From: Cordilura impudica
Lineage: Eukaryota > Arthropoda > Insecta > Diptera > Scathophagidae
Reading direction: 5' to 3'
DNA: 64,000 bases
NCBI GenBank assembly: GCA_963682025.1
Contig: OY821519.1
Location: 136,996,094-137,060,093, forward strand
Under the pieces are notes generated by a model. It ran no database searches. It saw only the letters and a list, made by a program, of their open reading frames with translations, and was not told where the DNA came from. The position numbers and the translations under genes are program-made. Of the stretch, positions 20,230-32,145 are shown piece by piece; the stretch's first letter is position 1; every line of letters begins with the position of its first letter.

Positions 20230-21060
20230 ATTTTCATGCCACTTTATTAATTTTTAAGGTTTGTTTAGAATGTTTTTATAATGTTTTAGTAATGGGTATA
20301 TCCTCCTTTATTTGATACAACTTCAAAAATACGATTTGGGAGGGAGTTATAAAGTTTTTCAATTATTGGTAAGGATATTTCGACCAAAGCTTTTTCAATT
20401 CCTGCAATTTAGGTTTATTTGGTGTGATATTGTCTGTTCGACTGATTTACCTTGTGAGAAAGTAATCCCCATACATTTTATATAATATTCAGGTCAGTAG
20501 AGTACGGTGGTCAGTCCAAAATACTGACATTTTGACAAAATTAAAATTAAAATCCAAAATCAAAATTAAACTTCTTTTCATCCGAAAAAATATAAAATTG
20601 CCATTCCTTTTTATTACACATGTATTCACGGGCAAACTGAAGACGTCTTGCTTTACAAATGGCATTGACAGGTGTTTTTTTAAACTTTTAATCTTTTTAA
20701 ATGTTTAGCACTTCGTATAACACATTTAACGGTAGCTAGGCTTGCTGCAACACCTGTTTTTTGTTTAATTGTTGCAGCAGAATCAGTGGAATTTGAGGCA
20801 GCTCTTATGATGGCTCTTCTGTCGGCTTCTGTTGTGACTCTACGTGTGCGTACTTTCATATTTTGCCATAACCACATTAATTTCTAACAAAATGGCTGAC
20901 AAAATTTTGACTTAGTCCAATTTTTTTTTGTAATATTCCTATGGCTTAGCCCGGATTCCATAAACGCTTTAATTTTGCCCTTTTCTTCTTCGCTTAACGG
21001 CTAGCCGCGCCCCATTTTTAATGATTTTTGCATAAAAGTAATGCAAATATTTATAAAGCC
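20230..21060 (-). pseudogene. Tc1-like transposase relic
   Basis: The minus strand holds scattered Tc1 transposase pieces in order. Near 20960 KLSEEEKGKIKAL is the N-terminal start region. At 20877-20680 comes the DNA-binding region (VTTEADRRAIIRAASN, then KTGVAASLATVKCVI). At 20603-20571 is QFYIFSDEKKF with the first catalytic aspartate. Near 20510-20450 is PPYSTDLNII followed by a stop and NVWGLL. In Tc1 enzymes that place is DLNPIENVWGLL, so the codon of the third catalytic residue (glutamate) is now TAA. Several frame breaks separate the pieces. It is a dead Tc1-like element of the DD34E type; terminal repeats were not found. Confidence 0.75.
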
Positions 21061-21132
21061 AAATATCCCAGGAAAAATTTCGTAATAGCAGCTCACTGAC
21101 TTTTGCATTACCAATAATGACCTACCCCTGCC

Positions 21133-21291
21133 CACTGCATTACTTTTAAAGTGAAAATAAGGCGTTACTACTAATGTGTTATACAGCTACTTATATTTCA
21201 AGCCAACTCCTTTTACACTGCTTTACTTTCAAAGTGAAAATACTTAGCCAACTCCTTGCACACTGCATTACTTTCAAAGTGAAAATAATGA
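21133..21291. repeat. Short tandem repeats with a TACTTTCAAAGTGAAAATA core
   Basis: Two adjacent 46-bp units (21201-21246, 21247-21291) share GCCAACTCCTT, CACTGC and TACTTTCAAAGTGAAAATA; a third, more diverged unit is near 21133-21165. The core is close to a palindrome. It lies just beyond the Tc1 relic and could be its subterminal repeats, but no element end is defined. Confidence 0.5.
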
Positions 21292-22059
21292 GTTCCTAGG
21301 CAACTAGCTACCTCCAATGATATCCCCGTGTTAAAATAATGAGCTCATCAGGCAAACTTCAACTAGTTACTTCTCCTTCTAAAACCCATTATTTGGTAAT
21401 GTTTTGTTTCCTGTGTTGTGGCATGATCTAACGTAAACTGAATTTATTCTTATTGAACCTAATCAAATGAGCTAATATTTACATATGGTCTTCTTGCATT
21501 TTTACATAGAAGCAAAAAATCAAAATAACGGTTAATTATAATGTTTGTACTTCCTTTCTAATCTATAAGTATAGAAAATATCTCTCAATTTTAGTTTAAA
21601 TAAATCGTTCTCTTATATTAAGAGAAATGAACATAAATTTGCAAAAAAAAACTATGAACCTACTAGCAGATTCCAGCGCTCGAAATTCGAGTGCAATTTC
21701 TATGCAATTTTATTTCTCAACTTAGCCAATTCACAAACCAACACTTTTGTTTATTATTATTGTGAATGAAGATGACAAACTCATTAACAAACACATTAAC
21801 AAATTTAATAAACACACACATAGCATACGTATAATTTTATGTATCTGTTAGTAGCAATTTTAAATGCAATTTACTCAAAATTAAGGAAAAAATTTAAAAA
21901 TCTGTAAATCTGCTGAATAGCTAAAAAGAAATACCTTTCAAATAGTATACGGTTGGTCTAAATCCTAGCCTATTAATATTATATATATATGTGATACCAC
22001 TAGTATTTGCATTTTGAACTACTCGTTATTTTGAGTACGGTACAAGAAGTTAGTACAAG
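21292..22059. other. AT-rich stretch, nothing recognised
   Basis: No gene or repeat supported. Confidence 0.3.
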
Positions 22060-22640
22060 AAGTTAGTATGATATATGCAGTTTACGAAATGAGTCGATTT
22101 ACACTTATAGAACATTGGGAAATATTATACACGAACGTTAGGAAGAAGATGAAAGTTTTGACCATCCCGGTGGTTACGTCAACAAAACTGTCGCAGCTGG
22201 TGCACAGAAAAGAATTTTCGAAGATATGGGTCCTGTAAACATTTGGACCCAACATAAGCCATGAAACAGTCGATCTTCTGCGTTACAAGTTTGAAGTTTG
22301 GCCATTCTGTTTATGTGCATTGGCCCTCGCTCAGCTGCAATTTAACCCCTTTGGACTATTATTTGTGGGGAGCTGTTAAGAATGAGTGTAATGCTACTCA
22401 CACAGCGTAGATTGAGGTATTGATAATAATAAATTAGTGCTGTCATTGGTAAAATGCGTACCATACTGTCAAAAATGTACTGAAAAATTGAGTTGATCAT
22501 ATGGGCTATTGCAAAGCCAGCCGAGTGAATGAAATATGGCTTAATAATTAATCGCAAGGATTGTAAAAAAACCCGAATGTAAAAATTATTAGTTTTTTTT
22601 TGTACATCAAAATATTAAAATGAAAATTTTGTATGGTACA
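22060..22640 (+). pseudogene. Mariner transposase relic
   Basis: The plus strand keeps pieces of a mariner transposase: GGYVNK near 22170, and from 22321 the in-frame block WPSLSCNLTPLDYYLWGAVK, which carries the third catalytic aspartate, followed by NECNATH. A weak C-terminal helix region follows. The QDGATCH block with the second aspartate is gone or unreadable. The sequence GTACACCCTGTATAT at 22636 may be the start of the right terminal repeat. It is too decayed to subgroup. Confidence 0.65.
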
Positions 22641-22831
22641 CCCTGTATATGTATATATAATCACAAGTTTTGACCTTTGAAATAAAGATTTTAAATAAAT
22701 ATCCTTTACTAGAATAGAAGTTACGAACTGTTTTTAGTTCACATCTTATGAGGTCTTTAAAAAAATAAATAACAATTTAAAAATAGAGTGAAACTGTTGA
22801 AGAAACTATACATTTTTACTTAATCCAGATA

Positions 22832-23496
22832 TCTGTGGTTTTCTAGAATAACCGCGTATGTCATAAAATCAAAATGTTCAGGGGAGCCAAAAAACTTTAT
22901 ATTTGAAATTATGGCCTCGATATAAAGTTTTTAGAGTCAGTCCTGTAGATATAGGCAATAAATACTTTATATAAAATTTTGAGTCAAAAATCTTCAGAGG
23001 AATAACACTTAAAGTGTGTGCAGATAAAACAACTTATGTCGTCAAGCGTCATAAGCAACCACCCTTGTAGATATAAGTAATTGTTGCTTGAAAAATGGAT
23101 TTTTTTGTTCGTCAACAAAAAGTTAACGGGACTTAGGATGAGAATATAACAACGTATCAAGAATAATAGTGACAAAAAATAACAGAAATAAACACACAAG
23201 TTTTTATAAGTGGTTATAAACTGAAAAATAATCCAAAATTATTTTGCATTTTTTTTCATTAATAACAACGCATGTCGCTATGTGTCGTTTTCTGAGAAAA
23301 TAATTTTGTCAGCGATCAAACGTAACTTGACATACGTCGATAGTGCTGCAAATTAATTTAATAAACATTTAAGTTACGTCGTTATTTAAAGAAAAAACTC
23401 AGAAATGGTCAATATTTTTTTTAAAAAAAATTTAACACGTCGTTAGCTCAAAACTGACAAAAATGGATATACGCTGTTATTCCAGAAAACCACAGA
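22832..23496. mobile_element. MITE family B, copy 1 (TIR TCTGTGGTTTTCT)
   Basis: A 665-bp element with exact TA flanks (22830-22831 and 23497-23498). The left end TCTGTGGTTTTCTAGAATAA pairs with the inverted right end TCTGTGGTTTTCTGGAATAA, and the match runs on through CCGCGTATG on the left. Words like CATAAGTTGTTT and ACGCATGTCGC recur inside. Copies lie at 46420-47194 and 59691-60447. It is non-coding; TA flanks point to Tc1/mariner-type mobilisation. Confidence 0.85.
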
Positions 23497-24571
23497 TATT
23501 TCACTTTAAAAACTGTGAAAACCTTTTTGACATTTTGCTCAGTAGTACAATTGTACTGACGGTTGGTCAAAATAGATGTACTCTCTCCTATGACCACAAT
23601 ATGTTAAATTTAGATCAGTAAATGTGGTTATTTTCTACATTTCGTTAATCACTTTTCCTGCTGGGAAGTCCTTTGGATATCCAGTTTAGTGTAATACCAA
23701 AACACTTTGTTATATTTAACATTTATTTACTAAATATGTAGTAGCAAACATTTGAATGTTAATTTTGTCTTTAGTTAATACTTAATGAAAAATCCCGTAA
23801 TCGTGCTAAATAATATTAAATTAACTAAAATGAAAGTACTGTACATTATCTGATAAGAATTTCTTTATATTAGTTCTATTAAATATTTGTATGTATTTTC
23901 ATTCATTGTGATGTATGTGAAATTAGACACGTAATTTAATATAAATTCAGACGCACAACACACTCATACAATATATGTCCAAAATAACAACAATACTCAA
24001 AATATATATATAAATGAATTCCAAACTACAAAAATACGTATTAGGGTAGAACTTATCTTGTTACTGTATGAAGCAGCATAGAGGTTATTTTCCAAAACCC
24101 TTAAGGAAATTACTATTTTATGGTGAATCCTTTCTTAACGCAAATTACAATACACACATTTCGCGATAAGGCAAGGGGCTTATGTTTTACGTTAAGAAGA
24201 TATGGTCCATATAACTAGAAATAACCCTAATGGCTATACGTGTTAAACACAAGCTCATTTCCATACAAAAAACAAAGTAAGCAAATTGAATTTTTATTTT
24301 AGCCACTGCTTCCGTTTCCTGTTATTTTGAAATTTATACATACAAAGCATTTCTACATTCATATTCGTGTTCATGTGTTTTCATGGTTTGTATTTCATGG
24401 TTTAAGGGTAAGATTCCAAGCCAAATACCAAAAAAAAAAAAAAAAATTGGTTTTATGTTTACTGTTTCTCATATAATTTCTAAGTGTTCGGTTATATTTG
24501 ATTCCATTTTTGCATGTACATACGATTATGTGTTGGAATGATACTATTGGTTTAAGGAATAATTTATTTCT
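23497..24571. other. AT-rich stretch, nothing recognised
   Basis: No gene, terminal repeat or array supported. There is an A run at about 24428. Confidence 0.3.
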
Positions 24572-24790
24572 GCACACAGAAAAAAAGTTCGTTAAACGAA
24601 TTATTCTATATAATAACTATATTTTTGATTAAACCAAGTGAAATATAATAATATTTTATTGTAATACGATGATATATTTATAACCAAATTAACAGAACTG
24701 TAATCATTATCAGCCCAAAATTCGAAAATTTACTTTATTGCAATTCGGCTGGCAATAAATTCGATGGCCAAAATAAATCCTTTTTTGTAT
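24572..24790. mobile_element. MITE family D, degenerate copy (CACACAGAAAA end)
   Basis: Left end GCACACAGAAAAAAAG and internal phrases GAACTGTAATCATTATCA and TTTATTGCAATTCGGCTGGC match the better-preserved copy at 57114-57343. The right end (TTTTTTGTATGT) is eroded. Non-coding. Confidence 0.55.
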
Positions 24791-25708
24791 GTATTGGTGA
24801 GTTTACTGATTTGTGATTGATTGTGATTCATTAAAAATTATATATTTTTCATAAAATGGATAGCTTTCGAAGAAGCTTTTAAATTTAATCTTTCTTTCTT
24901 GTCTTAGTTAGAGTCTGCTTTACTTTAGTGTTTCGAAAATGCGGGAAAGTAAGGAATTTTATATCTTATATATGAGTATTATATCAGCAAAAATAGCATT
25001 TGTAGCCGCAGTATGAATGCTTGATCACATTTTTCGGCGCCCTATGCCCTAATGGGAGTTAGTTGATTCCATATTATATTTTTAAAATTTTCATAACTAC
25101 GAAACTGCTTGTTCGCTATAACCAATACACATAAACTAGTAGTATATACAATCCTTTTTATAAGTAAAATATATCTTGGTATATGGTTATTTATGCTAAA
25201 GGCTTGTTATTTATTTGTATTCTATGCATTTCTTCTATTTGGGTTTTGCGTTTTCCATTTCGCCTTAAAGTCATGAAGACATGAAACTATGGTATATACA
25301 TATTAAGTTCGTTAAAAACTTGTTTATTTAAAATAATTTCAAATGTTTACAAATTAGATCTTAAAGACATTATGGCGATCAACTTTTTTTTGAATCAGTC
25401 AAGAAAATAAGATTTTGCGACCATGCCCTCATTGCATTTTACCGAATTTGTTATGAACGTTCTATATTAGTAAATGAAATTTTTAAAAACTCTCCAAGTT
25501 TAGGAAATCCAGCAAAAAACATAAATCAGCTTTGGTAATGAAGTAAAGAGTGTTTTTTTTTTAATTTAAAATTAAAATTTAAGGAGTGAGATTAAAAAAA
25601 TCTTAACATACATAAAATGTAATAATAAGGATATCAGTGAACCTAGAGTTCTAATTTTTTATTTAATAGAAATTTTATTGTCTTTCAAAAAATATAATTT
25701 TTATAGTT
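24791..25708. other. AT-rich stretch, nothing recognised
   Basis: No gene or repeat supported. The last approximately 150 bases may belong to the transposase relic that follows. Confidence 0.3.
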
Positions 25709-26400
25709 CTAGACGCTACTTATGAACCTATGGACCTTTTCCGGAAACCCTTCCATTAGAGAATTTATAGCGGTTTTTGACACTTTTTGGGATAACTTTT
25801 TTGTTCCCTTCAACTCCCTTTTCACAAGAGTCCAATATATCTCTACTGGCCTAAGCTGCAGACAATTTGGAGGCTTTGCCTCCCTTTTTATTATTCTTTT
25901 TATTATACCACTCAAAAGCTTTCTTCTCGTAATAACAGGATACCAAATCGGGTCCAAAATATGCAAACACTCTTTAATAAATTTTCGTTATTTATAGAGC
26001 CCTTTGTAACAAATGACTTGCTTCCTTCGCCTGAACTGCTAGATGCTTGCAATACCAGGAACTTTTTTTTGGAAATTTTTTCTGCTTTTGGGTCCTAAAC
26101 TTATCTTCGACATATTTTCAAGCAAGAGCAATATACAAATTTTGACCCGGGAGCTGGAAAAAATTTGAAACTACATACGTTTCATCGTCCATTATGCAGT
26201 AAGATTTTATTTTGTTAAACATAATTTCAAATTCCTTGCAACTACAAACAGTAAATAATTTTAGCAAGTCATGATGGAAATTTTTTTAAGATACATCAAA
26301 CTTGAAATAAGAGCAAATTTTCACACATTTGTTCAGAATGCGAGTAGCTGTTCGCCCAGAGCTCAATTTTAATTGGAATGACTTAATATTTTAAATGAAT
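25709..26400 (-). pseudogene. Tc1/mariner-superfamily transposase relic
   Basis: On the minus strand, DDETYV (26192-26175) resembles the first catalytic-aspartate block. SSRVKICILLLLENMSKI and GPKSRKNFQKKVPGIAS follow after frame changes. The last frame (25966-25709) has PPNCLQLRPVEIYWTLVKRE, matching the PPNCPELRPIEKYWALVK block with the third catalytic residue (glutamate) kept, and a C-terminal helix. The order is that of an IS630/Tc1/mariner transposase with a DD-E triad. Multiple frame breaks make it inactive. No terminal repeats found. A second, smaller piece of the same N-terminal region lies at 27720-27960. Confidence 0.7.
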
Positions 26401-27079
26401 GATCTGTGAATAAGGTCAATTACGGGCAGTTATTTATTTATTATTTTTTTTTGGGCAATTTTTTTTTCTGCTTTTGTTCTTTCAAGCTTCATTTTTGGCG
26501 AAAATCTTTGAAACTTTCACATATACAACTCTAATGAGTATAATATTTTCTTAAGTCATTGCACAAAGGTCCCAAAATTCAAATTTTTGGCCAAAACTAA
26601 ATATTTTACATGGGCTACGATTATAATTTTGTTGTTGCAATCTAATAGCAAAGGCATCAGAGCAACCACAAATGCATTTTGTTTTTGTAAATTCCAATTT
26701 ACCGTTTAACATTACAGCATTAAAGTTGATAAACTTCAGTCCAATTGAAAAAATATTTGAGTGCAGGTGTTTTTTAACATTTTTAAATATTTTCTAGTTT
26801 TTTTTAAAAAAAATAGTAATTTCTAAAGTTTAAAATAGAAAATATAGCTGAAGGTATATAGTTTATTCAGAACATTAAAAAAAATTTAAATATTTAAGTG
26901 AAGTGAATAAATATCTATATGCTGTTGTATTATAAAACTTATGAATTTTTTACGATTTTTAAATTTACGTAGAGTTTTAAAATTTCGGCTCGTTCGGCTG
27001 GCATACGACTAAAAAAAGAAGATATTGATGTATATTTTTCATTTCACCTTAGCATGAATTGCGGAAATTTGCTATTTTT
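26401..27079. other. AT-rich stretch, nothing recognised
   Basis: No gene seen. It may contain eroded flank of the transposon relic. Confidence 0.25.
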
Positions 27080-27410
27080 GAGATATTCATCTTTTTATAT
27101 GCCGTACACGGTGCTCTTGAAGCAACTTTTGATCAAGGGATATAGCACATCCTTTTTTTTTCTGATTTCGGTTATTTGTGTCCAAATTTTGTACTAACAA
27201 TGTTCTACAAAAATGTAGCCGTGGCATACGAACAACTTTTGTGAACATAGTGATACAATCTGAACCTGTCTAGGCACACGAAAATCACTTTGTGCGTCAA
27301 AAATCGTCTTTTTTAACTTTTTGAGTATACCTTGCAGGGAATCAAAATTTCTTACTACTAGTATTCTACAAAGATGTAGCCAGGGTATTCGTGAATAACT
27401 TTGCAAAAAT
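27080..27410. repeat. Diverged direct repeat (TTCTACAAARATGTAGCC)
   Basis: TTCTACAAAAATGTAGCCGT with a following CATACGAACAACTTT at about 27202-27240 is repeated, with changes, at about 27365-27405, roughly 165 bases apart. Each carries the near-palindrome CTACAAAAATGTAG. This is probably part of an old transposon; the class is not recognised. Confidence 0.45.
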
Positions 27411-27719
27411 GTTACAAATTCATTTTTTAATAATTTTGTTTTAATTTTTATTTACTCAGGTTTAAGCTGGACACAAAACTCAAATAATGGCTTTTGACAC
27501 ACTTCGTCTTTATAAATATAGCGTTAGAAAATTAAATTTTACGAAAAAAAAAATTTGTTGTATATATAAATACAACATATGGATGAAAGGATTAAACGGT
27601 TTTTAAACCTTAGAAATTGATCCAAACTTAAGAAGATAAGCGTAAGCTTGATTGTAAGTGCTGTTTCTTTAAAAAAAATTATAAATATGGCTTTAAAATA
27701 ATTTTGGCCAAATAGTTCT

Positions 27720-27960
27720 TCTAGCGAGCCCTATGTGCATTGTCGAAAATTTTCTGGAAAATATCATCAAACTTCAAATAAGAGCATATTTTCCCACATT
27801 TTTATAGAAAGTGATAAATATCAGTCGAGTAGTGGTATACCGACGCCACAATTTCGGTTGGAATGGTTTAAAATTTTTTATGAGTAATCTATGAATATAT
27901 TCAATTACAGACAGTGAACAAAATAAAAAAGATTTTTTTTTACACTTTTTATCCAAATGC
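27720..27960 (-). pseudogene. Second fragment of the 25.7-26.4 kb transposase relic
   Basis: TCAAACTTCAAATAAGAGCA and following bases to about 27910 align by eye with 26285-26430 (TCAAACTTGAAATAAGAGCA). It is the part upstream of DDETYV. No catalytic motif is present. Confidence 0.45.
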
Positions 27961-28072
27961 TTTGAAATTTTAAAAACATATTTTCTACATATATTCAGAT
28001 TAAAATAATAGAAGCTTTTTCCAAGTGTTCTTGAAAAAGTTTTTGTAAGTAGGCATCAAAAATATACGAAAA

Positions 28073-28873
28073 CAAGTAAGAAAATAAAAGTCGGTCTAGC
28101 CCGACTATACGATACCCTATACCATGGTTAAGATACCCTATCTCTTCGGTCCAACTAATTGGATATAGCAAATAAGCAAAACCAAATTTTAGTGGCATTA
28201 TTATTTTTTTTTTTTTGGCTGCAGATATGAAAAAGTTCATATCGGGTGCTATAGTTATAAAGGGACTAGGTCGAAAAATGGATCCTGACCATATTTGGTA
28301 AAGTCATTTATACATGTATTGAAAAAATATATACGAACCAAATTTGAGAAAAATCTGTGCAATATTTTTGGTTTTTTGATAGATTTAAGTGAAGATCGGG
28401 AAGCAGCTCTATATGGGGCCTATGACTAAGAATTTTCCTAAAGGGATTATTTTTGAACTACTGATAAATGGATGTAATAAACACATACAAACCCAATTTG
28501 ACTGAGATCTATATGATAATTTGGAACTAATGGCAATTTATGTCGATTTCATAGACATCAGTTATATGGGGACTAGGTCTGAACATGGGCCGATTATCAC
28601 CAATTTCAATAGCGTTCATCCCATGGCCGATGAAAGCTTATACACCATATTCCATTAAAATATATGCATATTTGCGACTTGTAATTTGATTACAAAGTTT
28701 ACATGGACACACAGACGGACGGACGGACGAACGGATATTGCTATTTCGACTCAAAAAGTGATTCTGAGTCGATCGGTATAATTTAAGATGGGTCTAGGAC
28801 GAATATTTTCGGTTGTTACAAACAGCAGCACAAAGTCATTATACCCAAACCGCATAGTGGTATAGGGTATAAA
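28073..28873 (+). repeat. Dispersed repeat family P, copy 2
   Basis: It has the family start ACAAGTAAGAAAATAAAAGT, a mutated palindrome, GGCTGCAGATATGAAAAAGT, the run ACGGACGGACGGACGAACGG and the end TGGTATAGGGTATAA. No protein. Confidence 0.8.
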
Positions 28874-28919
28874 CAGTACAACAACTACTTTAAATGCAAT
28901 AAAACCATACGCGAGAACA

Positions 28920-29330
28920 ACTACACATTAACGTCACACTCTTGCCGATCCACCGGTGGCCTGACTGAAACCATATTTAACTTGTCCTACATAAATATGT
29001 CCAACTTAAAACTTCCCAGATCTTCATGCTTCGAAATAAAAACAAATTAAGGCACATGCCCTTCCCGCACTGCCATACATACCAGGCATGACCGTACACA
29101 ACGCGTCATCCTTCTCTGGAGTAGAACAGTTCCATGTTGCATTCCGCCAACCGAAGCTCGGCCACTGTGTTTACCATGGAAAAAACCACCCTCACAGTGC
29201 AGTGCCGCGAATTTTGCGAGACTCGCTTCTAACCCCATACCAGTACCTATAGTGAAGGTTTGACCGCTACACATGCGATAAATAAATTTGCGCAAACCAC
29301 CTACCTTCCACTCACCAACTCACATAACAT
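28920..29330. other. GC-richer island of unknown origin
   Basis: This stretch is clearly richer in G+C than everything around it. On the minus strand it holds an 82-codon frame (29295-29047) with MRKFIYRMCSGQTFTIGTG, then MGLEASLAKFAAL and ALHCEGGFFHGKH. I do not recognise the peptide, and it has no neighbouring frame extending it. GTGAGT and GTAGGT words upstream on the minus strand could be splice donors. It lies between two family P copies. It could be a fragment of a host exon, a retrocopy, or part of an unknown element. Confidence 0.3.
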
Positions 29331-29546
29331 ATCAATAATAACAAAAATAAAACAAAACACTCCTCATGGACATGAAATAAAATGTTACACCTTTGTTATG
29401 TAAATTTTTATAATGTTTACCCCACACTTTGAAGATGTCGCATTTTTAATGGTCAGAATAGAACATAAAATCACAACTTTGTAACACTTTTTTTCTTGAA
29501 TTAACATCAACAAATAAACAAAAGAAACCAAAGCCATAACTAAAAA

Positions 29547-30345
29547 GTAAGAAAATTATAGTCGGTCTAGACCGACTATACGATACCCTATACCAGCGTT
29601 TAGAAACTCTATCTCTTAGGCCACTAACTGGACATAGAAAATAGGATAAAGCAAATTTGAGTGGTATTTTTATTAATTTTTTTTGGCTGCAGATATGAAA
29701 AAGTTCATAGCGGATGCTATATCTATATGGGCACTAGGCCTAAAATTGGACCGATCCTGATCATGTTTGGTAAAGTCTCTTGTATTTTGCAAAAAATATA
29801 TACAAACAAAATTTGAAAAGAATCAGTGCAATATTTTTGTTTTTTTGATAGATTTAAGTGCAGAACCGGAAGCAGCTCTGCATGGGGCCTATGAGTAAGG
29901 GTTGTCCCATAGCCATAATTTTTGGACTACTCATTAATGGAAGTAATAAATGCATACAATCCCAATTTGAGTAAGATCTATATGATATTTGGATCTTATG
30001 GCAATTTATGTCGATTTCATAGGGGTCATTTGTGTGGGGGCTAGATCTTAACATGGACCGATTTTCACCAATTTGAATGGCGTTCATCCTATAAAAGCCG
30101 ATAAAAGCTTATATACCACATTTCATCAAAATATATTCATATTTGCGACCTGCAGTTTGATTACAAGGTTTACATGGACGCACAGACGGACGGACGGACG
30201 GACGGACGGACATTGTTAAATCAACTCAGAAAGTGATTCTGATTCGATCGGTATAATTAAAGATGGGTCTAGGTCAAATATTTTTGGTTGTTACAAACAG
30301 CAGCACAAAGTCATTATACCCAAACCACATAATGGTATATGATAT
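29547..30345 (+). repeat. Dispersed repeat family P, copy 3
   Basis: It carries an intact palindrome TAGTCGGTCTAGACCGACTA, the ACGG run at about 30187-30210 and GTTGTTACAAACAGCAGCAC. The end is mutated (ATAATGGTATATGATATAAT). No protein. Confidence 0.8.
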
Positions 30346-31049
30346 AATCATATTTTCATACATTTGAATATTTCAATATTTAATGAAGTGAATATTTTCA
30401 TACATTTGTTTGGAGCTTTTTCGAGTAGTAGTTTGCCCACGCTAGTAGGACAATCCGATTCAAGTGAACTATAAGAATAATATTCTTGGTACTTGTACGA
30501 TTCCTAAAAGTATACATTTGTTATACTAAATATTTATAGGTATTTATCTTTTTACATGCTTTCAAACATGAAAAATGTTAGTTTTTTCTACTTATAATCT
30601 ACTCGAGTAGCTCATTAACTACTCGAGAAGCTCATTAACTACTCGAGTAGCTCGATCATCTCGAAAAGCTCGAAGCTCGGGTAATGAGGAGCTCTAATAC
30701 AGATTATTTGACACTACCAGCAGGTTGTTATTTTGCATCATTTATAAAGTTATCACTGCGGCAGTGTTTGAGATGTTCATCAAGTTACAAAAGCATTCGC
30801 ATCGTCTAAGAAATTGGAAGTTCACCTGCATATAATTCCAATGTTATATAATCAGCAATTTGATATCTATACCCACAAAGTAACAAAGTAGATCTATATT
30901 ATCAGCCATCAAGAACGTATTAAAGATATCTTTGCTCAATTTTTTTTATATTTATGTATAAAATTATTAAAAATGTGAAGTTTTAATTATTGCAGTCACT
31001 AAATTCCATTGTATGGACTTAAATCAGAAATTCATCCAATCGAATTTAT
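30346..31049. other. AT-rich stretch with a small 20-bp tandem repeat
   Basis: Three units of about 20 bp (CTACTCGAGTAGCTCATTAA and variants) lie at about 30599-30655; CTCGAG is palindromic in each. Nothing else is recognised. Confidence 0.5.
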
Positions 31050-31400
31050 TTAAACTACGTACGGTTATTTCGAAAATAATATTTGGTAGCCACAACAGAG
31101 TAATGTGATTATACTTGGAACTATCGAAATTCGGATGGAAACAATGTAGGTTGTCACAATGAACGCGTCTTCTGTGTGCATAGAAAAAAATCGACAAACG
31201 AATTGCTCTAAATTTTCGCAACTGAATTTTCGATTGTGTCCATAGAACCTTTTTATCAGCTAACCATTATTTATTGCGATAAAATATTTAAGTTTAGACA
31301 ATAGAATTGTAATTACAATCAAATCAAAATTCGCAGATAATGGCAAAGCGGATGGTTAAGTTTGATAATATGATTGAAAAGATTGGTCAACGCGGCCGCT
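31050..31400. mobile_element. MITE family D, two abutting partial copies
   Basis: 31050-31178 ends GTCACAATGAACGCGTCTTC then TGTGTGC, like the right end of the 57114 copy. 31179 onward (AGAAAAAAATCGACAAACGA, TTTTCGATTGTGTCC, AATAGAATTGTAATTACAA) looks like the left half of another. The two meet at about 31178-31180. Confidence 0.5.
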
Positions 31401-31647
31401 GTGGGTAATGTGAAAGTGAAACTGAGAATGGATGCACAAAATGCCATGCAAACTTACAGCCAAATGTTTGTTTTGTTCAGTTTCACGCTTGCACTCCAAA
31501 AATAAACACGAAGAAATAAAAAAAATCTAAATATAAAATCTCTTATGGGACATGTAATTCTCAATACAACTAAAATAAAATTGATTTTTTATGACATCCC
31601 AAAAACATTAAAAAAATCAAATTTTTACCTGAAAATCATTTCATTAA

Positions 31648-32130
31648 CCCTTTAGTGCCAATGTTGCCTATAGGCAACATTGTATATTTTAGCTTATAAG
31701 TCCATTAAAGTTTATTTTTTTCTCCTACGGATTTTTGCTCAGAGTATCTTGATATATTGTGCAAGCCTAATTGCAAATATTTTATTGTAAATATTTATAG
31801 ACATAATTTGAGAGCCAATTTTATTTGATTGCACATGTAAAATTTTTTTTCTGCAAAAAGTGAGTTTACATCTAATCAAAAAAAAAAGTTATAAAGATAT
31901 TTAAAAGTTTAAATTTAAAGGCTTAAATATATTGTTCAAAGATAAGAAAATTAGAAAAAAAAATTTTTTTTAAATACTTTTAGATGGTGCCTATAGGCAA
32001 CATTTCATAACGGTTAAACCAGGATACATAGGACTTTGAAATTGATATCAATTCATATTTAGGTCTAAACTAACAACTACATAAACTTGAAAAATTTAAC
32101 CACGCCCCAATTAATTCGGGCATGAAAGGG
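31648..32130. mobile_element. piggyBac-type MITE 1 (TTAA, TIR CCCTTTAGTGCC)
   Basis: A 483-bp element flanked by TTAA (31644-31647 and 32131-32134). Ends are CCCTTTAGTGCC and, inverted, CCCTTTCATGCC (10 of 12 match). A perfect 20-bp palindrome, ATGTTGCCTATAGGCAACAT, lies at 31661-31680, and part of it (TGCCTATAGGCAACAT) is repeated near the other end at about 31988-32003. TTAA duplications and CCC ends are the signature of piggyBac transposases. Non-coding. Confidence 0.85.
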
Positions 32131-32145
32131 TTAAATAATTAAAAT

